Source: Nepenthes gracilis (lineage: Eukaryota; Streptophyta; Magnoliopsida; Caryophyllales; Nepenthaceae). Taken from it: a stretch of DNA of 64,000 nt. The notes under the pieces were generated by a model, which worked only from the letters and a program-made list of their open reading frames with translations, searched no databases and was not told the origin of the DNA. Below are positions 52,901-62,465 of this stretch, piece after piece (the stretch's first letter is position 1; every line of letters starts with the position of its first letter). A program made the position numbers and the translations under genes. The stretch spans positions 6,175,119 through 6,239,118 of the forward strand of contig BSYO01000030.1 in NCBI GenBank assembly GCA_033239525.1, in the 5' to 3' direction.

Positions 52901-55900
52901 TCTGAGTAAATCGTCAGTAATCTGGACCCATAGACATGAGAGGACACCTGCCCAATATGGCCACGCTTGCTGTCTCGATGACATGAGAAATACCAACAAC
53001 AAATCCACCGACATAATGCATTGTCCCGAGAAGGTGAGCCTAGCCCTCCGCCGCCTCCATGGAAGCCATGATTACAAAGATTGCCTCATGCAAGCTCGAC
53101 GAGACGGAACAAGTAGCCTTGCTTGAGGTTACTGACATCAGCCATGGAGTTCCAGTGGGAGCACACCAACTCTAGTTCTATACATATTCCTTCGTTTCCA
53201 GAAAGAAGGGGACGAATCGAAAAAGAGCTCCTAGTGTTCTTATATCTTTGAAGTACCCAGCTACACTTCCATCCACTCCATGGAGAAGAGCACCCAGTTA
53301 GTCACTCTCAACGAGTTCACCCGCCCACTAGCCACTACCTACAAGTGCCCGCTCCTTTGTTAGCTGCATCCCGTGTGTACACCCACCGGAATCCAGTCCT
53401 TTAAACTACACTCAATCCCCCAATACGTGCATCTTTGCATATCTTCTATATCCCTCCATCTCTCATCATAGAAAGATACCTGACTTGAGTATTGGAGGAT
53501 ATATTAGGGAGTGAGTTCCTGCAATCCTTTGACCTCTTGTGCGTTAGTTGTGCTGTGCAGGATCTAGGTTCGAAGTAACGGGGACTGGACCCGTTCCAGT
53601 TCGATTCGCAAGGAGAGATTAAGTAGCTCCCTAACCAGTTCAAAAATCTAGATTTAGGGATGTGTTATTGGCACCGTTTGTGAGAAACTAACTAAAGAAG
53701 CCAAGTTACCCAACACTCGTAAAAATGGTCAACACCAGGGCATAGAGGTAGCGCACTTGCCAAGGACATTGCCTCTCAGGGCTACGATCCCTCAGCGCGT
53801 AATCTTGTGTATGGACAATCGTCCCCAGATAGGCGCGCATACACTGCCTAGAGGAGAATGTGTCCAGGATGCTTCAGTTCATCTGTACGCGATTGGATAG
53901 ACAACAGTTGGTGGCTCATCCTCCTAACTCTTATGCACCAACTTCTAAATGGAAATCCCGAAAGAAGCATCTGGTTGAGAGGACCCAGTAGCTTGACGAC
54001 CTCGAGGCTTGAGCGGCCACGAGTGATAGGGCCTTAATGTGCCTAAAAGGCCGTCTACGTCACACCACGTCGAGGACAGCCTGAGCAGCAGAATCCATTC
54101 TGTTCCCGTGACGACAGGAGGCTCCCAGCCAGAGAAGAAGCATCCTGCAGCACGCGTCGTCTGCTGGTTGGCGGATGTCTCAGCCAGTGTGTCTCTCCAA
54201 ACCCCTTGGAGTTAAGGACCTTCCTCAACGCCAAAAGAATGGCGTCCTCCACCGAATGGAGGAGAGGATGAGGAAGGTCGAGCAGCATGTGTTCAGGAGG
54301 GATGTCGACAGATGCATTGTTGACCTAAGGAAGCCGCTGTCCACAAGGGAGATCTGCATGAAACCACTCCCTTAGAAGTTCAAAATGCCAGCCTTGGAGC
54401 CCTACGATGGAATCTTGGACCCGATGGATCAGCTGGACCACTTCTGTACTTTGCTAGGCTTCTAATGCTTAGACGACATAGCTATGTGCCTGTGCTTCCC
54501 TCTGATTCTCAAGGGGGACGCACAGATCTAGTTTTATTGCTTGTAGCCGAGTTTGATCTAGTCGTTCCAAGAGCTAACTGACTTTTTTCCATCGCAGTTC
54601 GCCTCTAGCAGGAGGGAGGAGAAGTAGCATTGACACCTTGTTATCCTTTGGCAAGGGCTAGACGAAGGCTTGAAACGCTTTGTCGCTAGATTCACCGCCG
54701 AGGCTCGGAAGATATCTCGGCTCATTGACAAAATGAAGCTGAACGCTTTCATAGCAACTTTAGAGTCGGGTGATTTCTTCAAGCACCTAGTCCACCAATG
54801 CCCTCAAACTTCTAGGAGGTCGAGACCATTGCTTATGCCTACATAGTTGCTAAGGTGGCTAATGAGGCAAAGCGTTTGGAGTGCGCAGACCACCTTTTTC
54901 CGGGGTTGCCAAGCAGGAGATAAGACTAACCCTCGAGACACCCGAAAGCAGCCCAAGGTGGAGCCGGGGACTTAGAGGGAGTTTAGGCCTCTGAACTTAA
55001 CCGATTTGAATGACTCCCTGACTAACATCCTCATATTGATATAGGAAGAGAAGTTCTTGAAGTGGATGAGACAGCCCAAGAGACCGGAGGGAGGAGATCT
55101 GAAGAAATATTCTTTTACTATTGATCTCTGGGTCATAGCACGAAAGACTGCCAGATCTTGCAGAAGGAGATAGAGGCCCTTGTCGGGAAAGGGCACCTTA
55201 CTAGGTTCTTGTGGGACCCAGGCAGACCGCTGGAAGGTTAGAAGAAGAGTTTGAGCCACGACTGAGAGACTGGGTTGCTGCCGCGGCAGTGAACATGACA
55301 GCCGCAGGACCACTTGAGCACACTGCCTTAGACCGCCCGAAGGGAATTTTCAGCAACAAGAGGTAGAGAGGAGTTAGAAATGATGTTATTAGTTTTAGCA
55401 ACGACGATATATCACATATAGTAACTCTCCATTCTGACCGCCTAGTTGTATCTGCACTTGTTTCGAACGGTATGATCGATTACCAATTGAAACGAGTCTT
55501 TTTTGATAATGGAAGCTCACCCAATTTGTTATAACTTAATGCATTTTATGGGCTTGGATTAAAGAATAATCAAATGAAATCAGCCGAAGATCCCCTTATA
55601 TATCCTAAATAATGAGCCGATGCTGGTCCAGGGGACCATCTAGCTTGTGGTCACCCTAGGAACATATCCAAAGATGGCAACCCGAATGCTCACATTCTTG
55701 GTGGTTGGCCAACCCTCGATCTACAACATCATCCTCGGCCGACCTTGCTTAACTGCCTTTGGGGCAATAATATCAATCCCCGTTTGAAAATGAAATTCCC
55801 GACATCCTCGGCAGTTCATTGGTGAGGCCCCTACATGACCAGCTGGTAACATTCCCCTAGCGAAAATGCGACACCTTTGCGTGGCCTCCCACCGACATGT

Positions 55901-58900
55901 CGGGGATATTGATCGGAATAATAGTCCACAAGTTGGGCCTTGATTCTGGTTATAAGCCTGTCAGGCAGAAGTTGAGAAATCACTCTTTCGAAAAATTGAT
56001 TGCAATACATGAGGAAGTCAAGAAACTGCTAGACTCTGGCTTCATCGGGGAAGTCTAATATCCAGATTAGTTGTCTAACATGGTCCTCATCAAGAAAAGC
56101 AATAGGAAATGGTAGAGGTGCATCGACTTCATGGATGTGAACAAAGCATTCCTGAAAGACAACTTTCCTTTGTCGAGGATCTATCTATTGGAGGACTTGA
56201 CATCCGGGCATGAGCTGCTGAGCTTCATGGATGCCTATTTGGGCTACTTTTAGATTTGGATGAGTCTCTATGACGAAAAGCATACATCTTTTATGACGGA
56301 TCAAGGGAAGTATTGCTACAAAGTCATGCCCTTCGGTATGAAAAATACCGGAGTTACCTACCAGCGGCTCATGAACAAAATGTTTGTGGCCTAAATCGGT
56401 TGGAATACAGTGGTGTATGTGTATGACATGCTTATTAAAAGTAAGGTCATCGATGAACATATTTGCGACCTCGGGGAAACCTTCGATGTGCGTCGGCGCC
56501 CTATATGAAGCTGAATCTGGCCATGTGTGCCTTTGGAGTGTCGTCTGGCAAATTTTTGGACTTCATGGTCTAGCAACGGGGGATCGTGTCAAACCCCGAG
56601 AAGAGAAAAGCCATCATAGACTTGGCTCCACCACGCACCGTGAGGGTGGTCCAATAGTTCACCGGGAGACTTGCAGTACTCTCTCGATTCTTGGCAAAGT
56701 CGGCGGAAAAATATCTTCCTTTTCAAGATTCCCAAGAGGGGCAAAGGTAAACGATTTTTAATAGACGATCGACTGTCAGGCGATCTTCCAGGAGTTAAAG
56801 GAGTATCTCACCAGCCCCCTCTCTTGACGTCTCTGGATAGAGAAGATTTGTACTTGTACTTGGCGGTTTCAGATACAGCGTTGAGCTCGGTTCTGATCCG
56901 GCAGCTATCTGATGTGTAGCGGCCAGTATATTACGTTAGCAAAATCTTGATGAATACTGAGACTCGCTTCTCGCGAGTCGAAAGAATCATGCTAGTGCTC
57001 GTCCATTCCGCTTGGAAGCTTTGACCGTTCTTCCAGGCGCATAGGATAATCGTCTTAATAGACCAGCCCTTGAAGGGGATCCTATAAAAACCGGATGCAT
57101 TCGGGCGGCTAGTAAAATGAGCCATCGAACTAAGCAAGTTCTACGTGGAGTTCTGACCAAGGCTTGCTATGAAAGGCCAGGCCCTCACAAATTTTATAGT
57201 TGAAACCACGACCGTAGTTCTAGATGCCCAAGATACTACCGAAGGCACTAGCCTAGAAGGGGGTCCTACCTAGATGCTACACGTGGACAGGTTCTCAATG
57301 CAATCGGGCTCTGGTGTAGGAGTAGTTTTGAAAATTCTGGTCGGTTAGGAGATAAAATATTCTGTGGCATTGGGATTCCCTGCCACTAACAACGTTACCG
57401 AGTACGAAGCTTTGCTCACCGGGTTTTGGTTGGCCAAGGAGTGTTCGGCAAGGAATGTAATTGTATATAGCAACTCGGAGCTAGTTGTCAATCAGGTCCT
57501 CAGAAATTTCAAAGTGTCAAGCCCGGCGCTCACGGAGTATCTTGCTAGAGTAAAAGGCGTAGTCCAGGCGTTTGACAAGGTTGAAATGCTACAAATTCCC
57601 AGGAGGACAACTTGAATGCGGACTAGCTGGCCAAGCCAATAGTGACCGGATTCCTAGGGCAATATGCTCAGGTCATGCGAGAGGTTCTGACCTCCCCCAG
57701 CAAGGGGGCCCTGAGCCGGAGGTCCTGTAGGTGTCAAGTGACCAAAGCTGGATGGCCCCTTACAGGCGATACCTAACTGATGGCACCTTGCTGGAGAATC
57801 TAGAATCTAGAAGAAGCCAAGCGTGTCAAAAAGACGGCTAGTTGCTATACCCTCATGGATGGAAAGTTGTACCGACGAGGGTACTCTATCCCATTCATGC
57901 GGTGTCGCACGCTCGAAGAAGCCGACAAAGCACTAAGCGAGGTGCACCTTGGCATATGTGGTTTGTACATCAGCGTCAAGAACCTTGCCTTCAACATTAT
58001 GTTTCAGGGCTACTATTAGCCAACAATGAAGTAAGACACCATAAAATTCGTAAAGAAATGTAATAATTGCCAGATCCATGGCAATATTCCTCATCAGCCA
58101 CATATGGAACTGCAAGCCTTACAAGCCCCATGGCCGTTTGCATAGTGGGGGCTCGACATCCTCGGCCCGTTGCCCATCGCTTCAGGGCAGTGGAAATTTG
58201 TCATAGTCAGCTTTGACTACTTCATGGAGTGGATCGAGGCTTCCCCGCTTGCTCAGATAATAGAGTAGAATGCCATGGAATTCATATGGCAGATAGTGTG
58301 TAGATTTGGAATTCCTGAGGTCATAGTGACTGACAATGGAACCCAATTTACTGTCAAACGTTCTACCAAGTATTGCTCAAGTTTGGGTATAAAATTGGTC
58401 TACGCTTCCATTGCTTATCTACAAGTAAATGGGCAAGTGGAGGTCGTGAATCAGACCCTGCTGCACGGGTTAAAGACCCAACTGGAAGATATTGGAGGCT
58501 CTTGGGCGGATGAATTGTCCTCCGTGCTATGATCATACAGAACAATGCCTAGGGAACCTACCCACGAGACTCTCTTCAACTTATTTTACGGAACCGAGGT
58601 AGTAATTTTTGTGGAGGTCGGGCTGCCTATCCTCAGGGTTGAGGGCTACAACTCGTTCGATAATTCCTAACAACTTAGATAACACTTTAATTTGCTCGAA
58701 GAAGCCCAAGACGCGGTTAGGGTGCGTGTGGCGGCTTATCAACAGCGAGTCGCCTAGTACCATAATTGGAGGGTGAAAGCCTACTAGATTGAGGTGGGAG
58801 TCCTAATATTGCGAAGTGTGTAGAGGCCACTAGCAAGATCACCAACAGGAACAAGCTATTCCCAAGATGGGAGGGATCGTTCATTGTCTCAGTAATCCTT

Positions 58901-61900
58901 CAAAGCGGTGCGTACAAGCTACACCCCTAGAGCGACAAACTGGTTCCAAGAACGTGGAACGACGTCCACCTTAAAAAGTATTGCCAATGACCCCCAGCCA
59001 AATTCAGGTAGGTATAATGTACATCACCAAGAATGCTTGTAAGTGTGTTCAGTCTTAATAAAATATAGTAGTTGTACATTTACTCTTTGTTTGCCCATAC
59101 GAATGCTTGAGTGTTGTTGCATGGAAGATTATAAGGCCTAGATTGTCCCTAAGTCGGGTAAAAATGCTTTGCCTGTTGATTACCTAACTATAAAACTGAA
59201 TGGGAACCTTTGCCCCCGTTGTCGAGTGGCCCGCGTGGTGCAAATGACATGGCTTGTGGGCTCGTGGATTGAAAGTCGGACCTCCCCATGTAGGTGGCCA
59301 TAACAAACCCTTGGGGGCTTTTCAACATGCGTGTAACGACTTCCCCCCAGCGGGAAGAAACACCATCAGTCGACAATATTCGGCGAATCAGGATTAGACG
59401 TGCCAAGTGACATCCCTCCAATAGGGGCTGAGTGTTGAAAAATCCTAGGCGAACAATAACCTCGCCTTCACCAGAGCTTGGCGGTTGCAGCCATGAAACC
59501 TAGCTGTCCCTAGCAAGGCTCACCACGGAAGTGCAGTGACGTCCACCCACTAGAAAGAGCACCCTCCTATAAACTTACGGCGCCACGAGTTCCTTCCGAG
59601 GGAACGAGCACGACTGGATCTCCATGTCCTCGTGAAGCCCGGCAACGATAGCGGCTAGGCTTATCCGACCAATGGATTTTCTTCGCGCCATGATCTCCTT
59701 CTTGCAGGAGCGAGCGCGACTGAGCAGAAAGGCATTACAAATAATGGATTTCCCTTGGCCTCCTGTTGGTGTGAACAAATCTCCATCAGCCGCATTGCCT
59801 CTTGCGGCTACAAAAAAATGCAAGAGAATGAGAGGGGCCAATCAAGCAATCAGACATTGACAACTACCAGGTCAGACCAAAGAGTTGAACGACCCATACC
59901 TCATTGGGGGTCTCTTCCTCCATGGAGAAAGAATCCAATGGGACTCCAGACAGGGGGGCTGATGAAGGACCCCTGAATTGCGCTGGTGAGGTGATAGGGC
60001 TTGGAACTAGGGCTGAGAGGTCTGTGTCCCCTGGAGCCATAGGGCCGATAGGGAACTCTTCTTGATTGATGCCTCCCAGCAAGGGAGATGTTATGACCCC
60101 AACAGCCTTGGCTCCCAGCTCGTATCTAGCCAGCCCCTCCGTGGTTGGGCCATTGTGCGTCGCCTCTTCAGCGAAGATAGCAGGAGGCATGCAAATGGAC
60201 TCCCTGGGTGACACCAAGGCTCCTTGGTCATCTGCAGCCTGTCGGATGGCTCATCTAGACCACCTTCCTCCAAGGAGACGACTGTAGCTGCAGGATCCGA
60301 TCGGGGCTTGCCTCCAGCGAGGAACGGACCCGAGTCGTCAACACTTGCCAGGTGGGGAAGTTCTCCTTAATCTTCCTCACCTCCGAAACGAATCGAGGGG
60401 GGAAGATGGCTTGGCCCCACCGACTGCCTTGTCTAATGGATCACAGGAGGTTGCCTTTTTCTGTTTGTTTCCTTCTGATCCAGTGGAGAGGCATCTTAGA
60501 AACCTCTTCATTGTCCTCCTCTGCTCTCATCTGCCATCCAACTACTATCTATGCACAGCCCACCTTGAAGTCTAATGGTTGACCAATAAGAAACTTTACA
60601 TCAATAACCTCATTGTTTTGCCATAACTTTATGACCTAGAGAAAGTGGCTGATATAAGTTTCTTTCTTGGAAAATGGGTAACAATTGATTAAAGTATTGA
60701 ATCACACTTTGAGGTTCTTTTTCAAGCTTAAAATACTGTTTGCACACTTTACAATTGTGGGTTACATTACTTGTCCCAGAATACATATGTTTGAGATGTT
60801 TCAAAACATCTTGAGAAGCATCAAAAAGATTGATGAGGATCCATTATGGGTTTCTTTGCTAGTTTGCATCAACCCAAGAATTACATTATCTTCTTGATCC
60901 TGTTGATCATTGGGATGAGTAGTGGACTCACCTTTATTGGGGGACTTGGATATGAGTGCGGGTCTTCCTGATATCAAATGATGATTTAGGCTTCTGCCAT
61001 GAAGAAACACTTAAGCAAATCTTGTCCAATAGGTTTAATTCTTTCCGTTTCATTCTTCCGGATCATGAGATCAACAAGATTAAACATTTCAAATTTAGAT
61101 TATATAATTGAAACAAAGAAAAAAGGGAAAAACTATCCAATCAAAGAAAAATTAGGGCAACTGCCTGATATTGAAGAAATGAATCTAATGGATATTGATA
61201 TGAATTAAGTTAGACTCCTTAGTTTCAACACATGCTGTTAAATGATATATATGAGTAATGAATTAAACAATGTGGAATTTTAACCCAGTTAGATTCATCA
61301 ACATAAACATGAGACTGCTAAATGCAAAAGCTGGAAATCAGCAAGTTATAGAGAAGCTCAATCACTCTCTAGGAGGCCTTTCAGGGAAGGTCCAATTTGT
61401 AACTACTTTCAAAAGTTGTTTCAGAAGTTTCTCCAAACAGGCCCTAAATGACTAGCCAGTTATAGGCAAAGTAACACAATCATTTTGTGTGATAGCTAAA
61501 AACTTTGTGAATGGTGATTCTGCTTTATTCTGCAGCGTTGCAAGTTGATAAGCAAGCAGAGGGATATATTGGGTATCACCCTATTCCCTGCGCTTGGAAA
61601 GAGCGACCCTGTCCCTTATTCTTCTTGAGTATGAAATGATTGAATTTAATGTATGTTATACAGAAGCTTTTGTGTTAGATACAAGAGAGTGCTTACGCTT
61701 ATTGGCACCCTTCAGGTTACAAGTTTGTTGAAAAGAATGCAATTACATGCTGAACATTCTGTTTCAGCGGACAAAAAGTGCAATATACGTGTATCAGTAC
61801 CTCCTACAAGGAGTGATGTTCTTCATCCCTGCGATGTGGTGGAGGTATTTATGCTTGGTCATATATTCACTGATTGGTGTAGTTAATGATTTCTTGTAGC

Positions 61901-62114
61901 AGAATCCATTGCATCATGCCATTTTTTGGTCATTTTTTCATTTGCTTTTTAGTGTATTTTGGAATTTTTTATATTTGTACAATGAATATGACTTAAGACT
62001 TATTCTTTCTAGGATGTTGCCATTGCTTTTGGATACAATGAAATTCCAAAGAGAAAGCCTGCATCATTGAAGCCACTGCCTTTGAATGAGCTAAGTGATC
62101 TTCTCAGATCAGAG
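34950..62114 (+). CDS. FARSB: Cytosolic phenylalanyl-tRNA synthetase beta subunit, exons 1-13 (3' end outside window)
   Basis: Exons: 34950-35007, 35090-35145, 35222-35322, 35432-35561, 35652-35767, 36030-36096, 43296-43337, 45506-45547, 45723-45799, 46182-46308, 46400-46567, 61716-61844 and 62013-62114. They give 1,215 nt (405 codons), all in phase with GT-AG introns. Landmarks are [54 protein letters not shown] and [16 protein letters not shown]. Later ones are [15 protein letters not shown], the NGAHSAITL segment of the B3/B4 editing region, and the B5 segment [20 protein letters not shown]. The protein pairs with the alpha subunit in an alpha2-beta2 enzyme that charges tRNA-Phe in the cytosol, and B3/B4 removes mischarged Tyr. 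Family length is about 590-600 residues, so about one third (the catalytic-like core and C-terminus) lies beyond position 64000. Exons 7-13 are separated by transposon-filled introns. The identification is firm; the family function is known, not shown here. Confidence 0.96.
37688..37820 (+). repeat. Short copia LTR (133 bp)
   Basis: It starts TGTTGATAGTATATTCC and ends CTTGTAACA. It contains TATATATAAATATATA as a TATA region and is followed at once by AGGTATCAAAGAG, a close match to the copia initiator-Met PBS TGGTATCAGAGC. No second copy was found in the window, so the element has lost its 3' LTR. Confidence 0.6.
37821..40016 (+). pseudogene. Ty1/copia polyprotein relic, protease to integrase
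   Basis: Collapsed frames read in order. Protease-like [14 protein letters not shown] is at about 38662-38703 (active-site DSGA changed to DLGA). GAG-pre-integrase HRLGHLSL follows at about 39050. The integrase core start [10 protein letters not shown] is at about 39203, and [22 protein letters not shown] is at about 39493-39560. PSIVLQAF is at about 39632. The integrase tail [22 protein letters not shown] is at about 39770-39845. Reverse transcriptase and RNase H are missing. Many stops and frameshifts make it clearly dead. Confidence 0.75.
40037..40128. repeat. Imperfect (TG)n repeat
   Basis: TG units interrupted by CA, CC and GC steps lie just after the truncated end of the copia relic. 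Confidence 0.85.
41832..42105. mobile_element. MITE-like element with 14-15 bp terminal inverted repeats
   Basis: The left end CATGGATGAAAATAT and the right end ATATTTTCATCCGTG are inverted copies (14 of 15 positions). The 270-bp interior is full of ATATATCG/CGATATAT motifs (ATATATCGGCCAAATATTGG at about 41950; GATACATCAATATATCG at about 42023) that could fold extensively. No coding capacity and no clear target duplication were seen. A related CGATATCGCGATATG stretch occurs at 63878-63972. Confidence 0.5.
44129..45230 (-). pseudogene. L1-type LINE relic (3' part of ORF2)
   Basis: Minus-strand frames show the C-terminal part of a plant LINE reverse-transcriptase ORF. Around 44920-44840 it reads [20 protein letters not shown], like YLGVP..GRLK...W..LVDKI. 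At 44796-44491 it has [20 protein letters not shown]..., [21 protein letters not shown] and [10 protein letters not shown] (family: GGLGIKNLELWNKALLLKHLW...WVKWVH). At 44452-44129 is a zf-RVT domain with [28 protein letters not shown] and [10 protein letters not shown]. The endonuclease and RT core are missing. It lies antisense in intron 7 (43338-45505) of the synthetase gene. Confidence 0.75.
48001..48030. repeat. Poly-T/poly-G run
   Basis: About 16 T are followed directly by a run of 13 G with a single A before GGGGG. Such a T-to-G homopolymer block is unusual and error-prone to sequence or assemble. Confidence 0.8.
48514..48722. repeat. Imperfect tandem duplication, about 105-bp unit
   Basis: AGGCACAATGCTCTTAAGTTT (48515) and AGGCACATTGCTTTTAAGTTT (48618) start two units. 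Each unit contains AATGACTTAAAATAAC[A/G]AAAT and then ATAAATAAAAATAA. It lies just outside the integrase end of the minus-strand gypsy relic and may be part of its LTR or 3' UTR. Confidence 0.7.
49276..50340 (-). pseudogene. Gypsy integrase relic
   Basis: At the N-terminal side, [12 protein letters not shown] and the frame-shifted [10 protein letters not shown] (about 50300-50215) resemble the integrase zinc-finger region (ERYYWP.L+.DV.K). The C-terminal domain is clear at 49547-49276: [17 protein letters not shown] and [18 protein letters not shown], then [14 protein letters not shown]. The DDE core between them is too decayed to place residues. Confidence 0.7.
50445..50900 (-). pseudogene. 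Gypsy RNase H relic
   Basis: The frame at 50717-50445 reads [17 protein letters not shown], then [25 protein letters not shown]. This is the C-terminal part of gypsy RNase H (EF.LYSDH.AL..L...; F.FVLKHK.G..N.VADALSR). Confidence 0.75.
51000..51700 (-). pseudogene. Gypsy reverse transcriptase relic
   Basis: Minus-strand frames show [19 protein letters not shown] and [15 protein letters not shown] (51659-51441). Then come IPF.FSNAP.TLMGVM (about 51400) and a YxDD-box region degraded to [13 protein letters not shown] (about 51335-51300). The catalytic D-D pair is not intact (FDN). Confidence 0.8.
52200..52660 (-). pseudogene. Gypsy zinc-knuckle and protease relic
   Basis: At 52660-52600 the minus strand reads [15 protein letters not shown], like the end of a CCHC knuckle. 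At 52436-52233 a frame reads [24 protein letters not shown]...[15 protein letters not shown], matching gypsy protease (IF.T.+KCGDK.C..IIDSGS..N...PHP.PYKV). The catalytic D-S/T-G has become D-N-N. Confidence 0.7.
52661..53667 (+). repeat. 5' LTR of the Tat element
   Basis: It starts TGATGGGCCCAGC. Near its end it has the Tat LTR signature CTGACTTGAGTATTGGAGG (53480-53498) and then GTGCAGGATCTAGG. It ends just before the PBS. The start is uncertain because no partner LTR is present for comparison. Confidence 0.6.
53669..53686 (+). other. Tat-type primer binding site
   Basis: TGGCACCGTTTGTGAGAA lies right after the LTR end, close to the TGGCGCCGTTTGTGGGGA type used by plant Tat elements. Confidence 0.65.
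54384..54835 (+). pseudogene. Tat gag core relic
   Basis: It reads [20 protein letters not shown] and [12 protein letters not shown], then [14 protein letters not shown] and [16 protein letters not shown], ending [19 protein letters not shown]. This follows the retrotransposon gag consensus (YDG..DP..HL..F; L+G.A..WF; F...F..S+R; L+.FV.RF). Several in-frame stops are present. Confidence 0.8.
55387..55800 (+). pseudogene. Tat protease relic
   Basis: [22 protein letters not shown] leads to the active-site region [12 protein letters not shown] (D-S-G changed to D-N-G). It is followed by [19 protein letters not shown], the very characteristic Tat 'FLVV...YNAILGRP.L' block. Confidence 0.85.
55930..56560 (+). 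pseudogene. Tat reverse transcriptase relic
   Basis: Blocks include [41 protein letters not shown] and [11 protein letters not shown]. After these come [23 protein letters not shown] and [12 protein letters not shown]. The YxDD box (YVDD) is changed to YVYD, which removes a catalytic aspartate. There are in-frame stops after GEV and YPD and elsewhere. Confidence 0.85.
56700..57200 (+). pseudogene. Tat RNase H (first) relic
   Basis: Frames give [18 protein letters not shown] and [24 protein letters not shown] sequence. [18 protein letters not shown] follows, then [11 protein letters not shown], in the order known for Tat elements. Confidence 0.75.
57285..57620 (+). pseudogene. Tat second (archaeal-type) RNase H relic
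   Basis: GSGVGVVLK is followed by the open frame 57364-57615: [56 protein letters not shown]. This matches the aRNH domain (ATNNEAEYEALLAGL; SDSQLVVNQV). The catalytic D of S-D-S is N here. Confidence 0.85.
57850..58990 (+). pseudogene. Tat integrase relic
   Basis: The N-terminal zinc-binding region ends [14 protein letters not shown]. The core reads [21 protein letters not shown] and [10 protein letters not shown]. After it comes [19 protein letters not shown] (third catalytic position E preserved as E or V depending on alignment). The C-terminal part has [19 protein letters not shown] and [15 protein letters not shown]. Stops interrupt all parts. Confidence 0.85.
59180..60573 (-). pseudogene. 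3' region of the Tat element with antisense open frames
   Basis: The GC-rich stretch between integrase and the right end has its longest frames on the minus strand (59864-60217, 117 codons; 59575-59841, 88 codons). They are rich in G, P, A and E and have no domain I recognise. Tat elements often carry an antisense ORF here, and the relic at 1-268 looks like the conserved part of such an ORF. No 3' LTR was recognised. Confidence 0.4.
60610..61010 (-). pseudogene. Retroelement gag relic, copia/UBN2-like
   Basis: The minus frame 60804-60610 reads [20 protein letters not shown] and then [29 protein letters not shown]. This resembles gag of copia-like elements (L...YS...N..+I..V.Q.+F.L+Q...SV..YF+.LK.+W.EL..Y.PL). 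The upstream part is only faintly readable. Confidence 0.55.
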
Positions 62115-62214
62115 GTAATCATATGAGATTTTGATACTGTTCTCAATGGCATTTATGCATAATGTGTAAATAGAAGGAAAACTCAAACCAATTGGGATAT
62201 GCAAATTGAACTTT

Positions 62215-62410
62215 CCTATAAACTAGTTTGACGCTATTAGTAGAGTTGTTGCCATTTGACCTGGAGCTCTCGGGTTTGAGTCGTGGAAATGGCTTTTTGT
62301 GCGGTGCAAGATAAGACAATGTAAAATAGATCCAAAGTGGTGGGACACTTCCCCTAATCCCGCATATAGCAGGAGTTTTATATGCCGAATTGCTCGTTTG
62401 ATGTCTATGC
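62215..62410 (+). repeat. Au-SINE-like SINE
   Basis: The order is GACCTGGAGCTCTCGGG and TTTGAGTCGTGGAAATGG (box B-like), then ATAAGACAATGTAAAATAGA and CATATAGCAGGAGTTTTATA. It parallels the Au-SINE consensus segments 'GGTTCGAGTCGTGGAAACAG', 'GTAAGGCTGCGTACAATAGA' and 'GCATAGCGGGAGCTTAGTG'. It is old and truncated at the 5' side. Confidence 0.7.
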
Positions 62411-62465
62411 TCTACATGTGAGTTTCTTTATCATATTGTAATGTCTCAAATTTCATGCCAAATAT

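Larger units (their letters stand above)
52661..60573 (+). mobile_element. Tat-lineage Ty3/gypsy element, plus strand, degenerate
   Basis: The order is 5' LTR, PBS, gag, protease, RT, RNase H, a second archaeal-type RNase H, integrase, then a region with antisense frames. The extra RNase H before integrase and the PBS TGGCACCGTTTGTGAG are hallmarks of the Tat/Ogre lineage. Every domain carries stops. GC content is clearly higher than in the surrounding intron. No 3' LTR matching the 5' LTR was found. The right end is an estimate from the composition change, with AATGGTT at 60574-60580 and at 52653-52659. Confidence 0.85.
46568..61715 (+). other. Intron 11 of the synthetase gene (15.1 kb)
   Basis: The donor GTACTT follows ...GGCACATGAG and the acceptor CTTCAG precedes GTTACAAGT. 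Protein continuity across it (ISLEAHE to [10 protein letters not shown]) matches the conserved family sequence. It holds a minus-strand gypsy relic, a plus-strand Tat element and a gag relic. The stretch 46620-47990 shows nothing I can name. Confidence 0.9.

Noticed and set aside
54055..54375. Overlapping sense and antisense frames in the Tat element
   Set aside because: They are shadows in the GC-rich stretch between PBS and gag. Sense gag domains are readable downstream, and the antisense frames show no domain.
59560..60573. 3' LTR of the Tat element
   Set aside because: The sequence does not resemble the end of the 5' LTR; there is no CTGACTTGAG signature and no shared blocks. It is kept as an antisense-ORF region.
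60610..61010. Upstream gag of the minus-strand gypsy element displaced by the Tat insertion
   Set aside because: The motif order looks copia/UBN2-like rather than gypsy gag, so continuity with 48905-52660 is not supported, although orientation and position fit.
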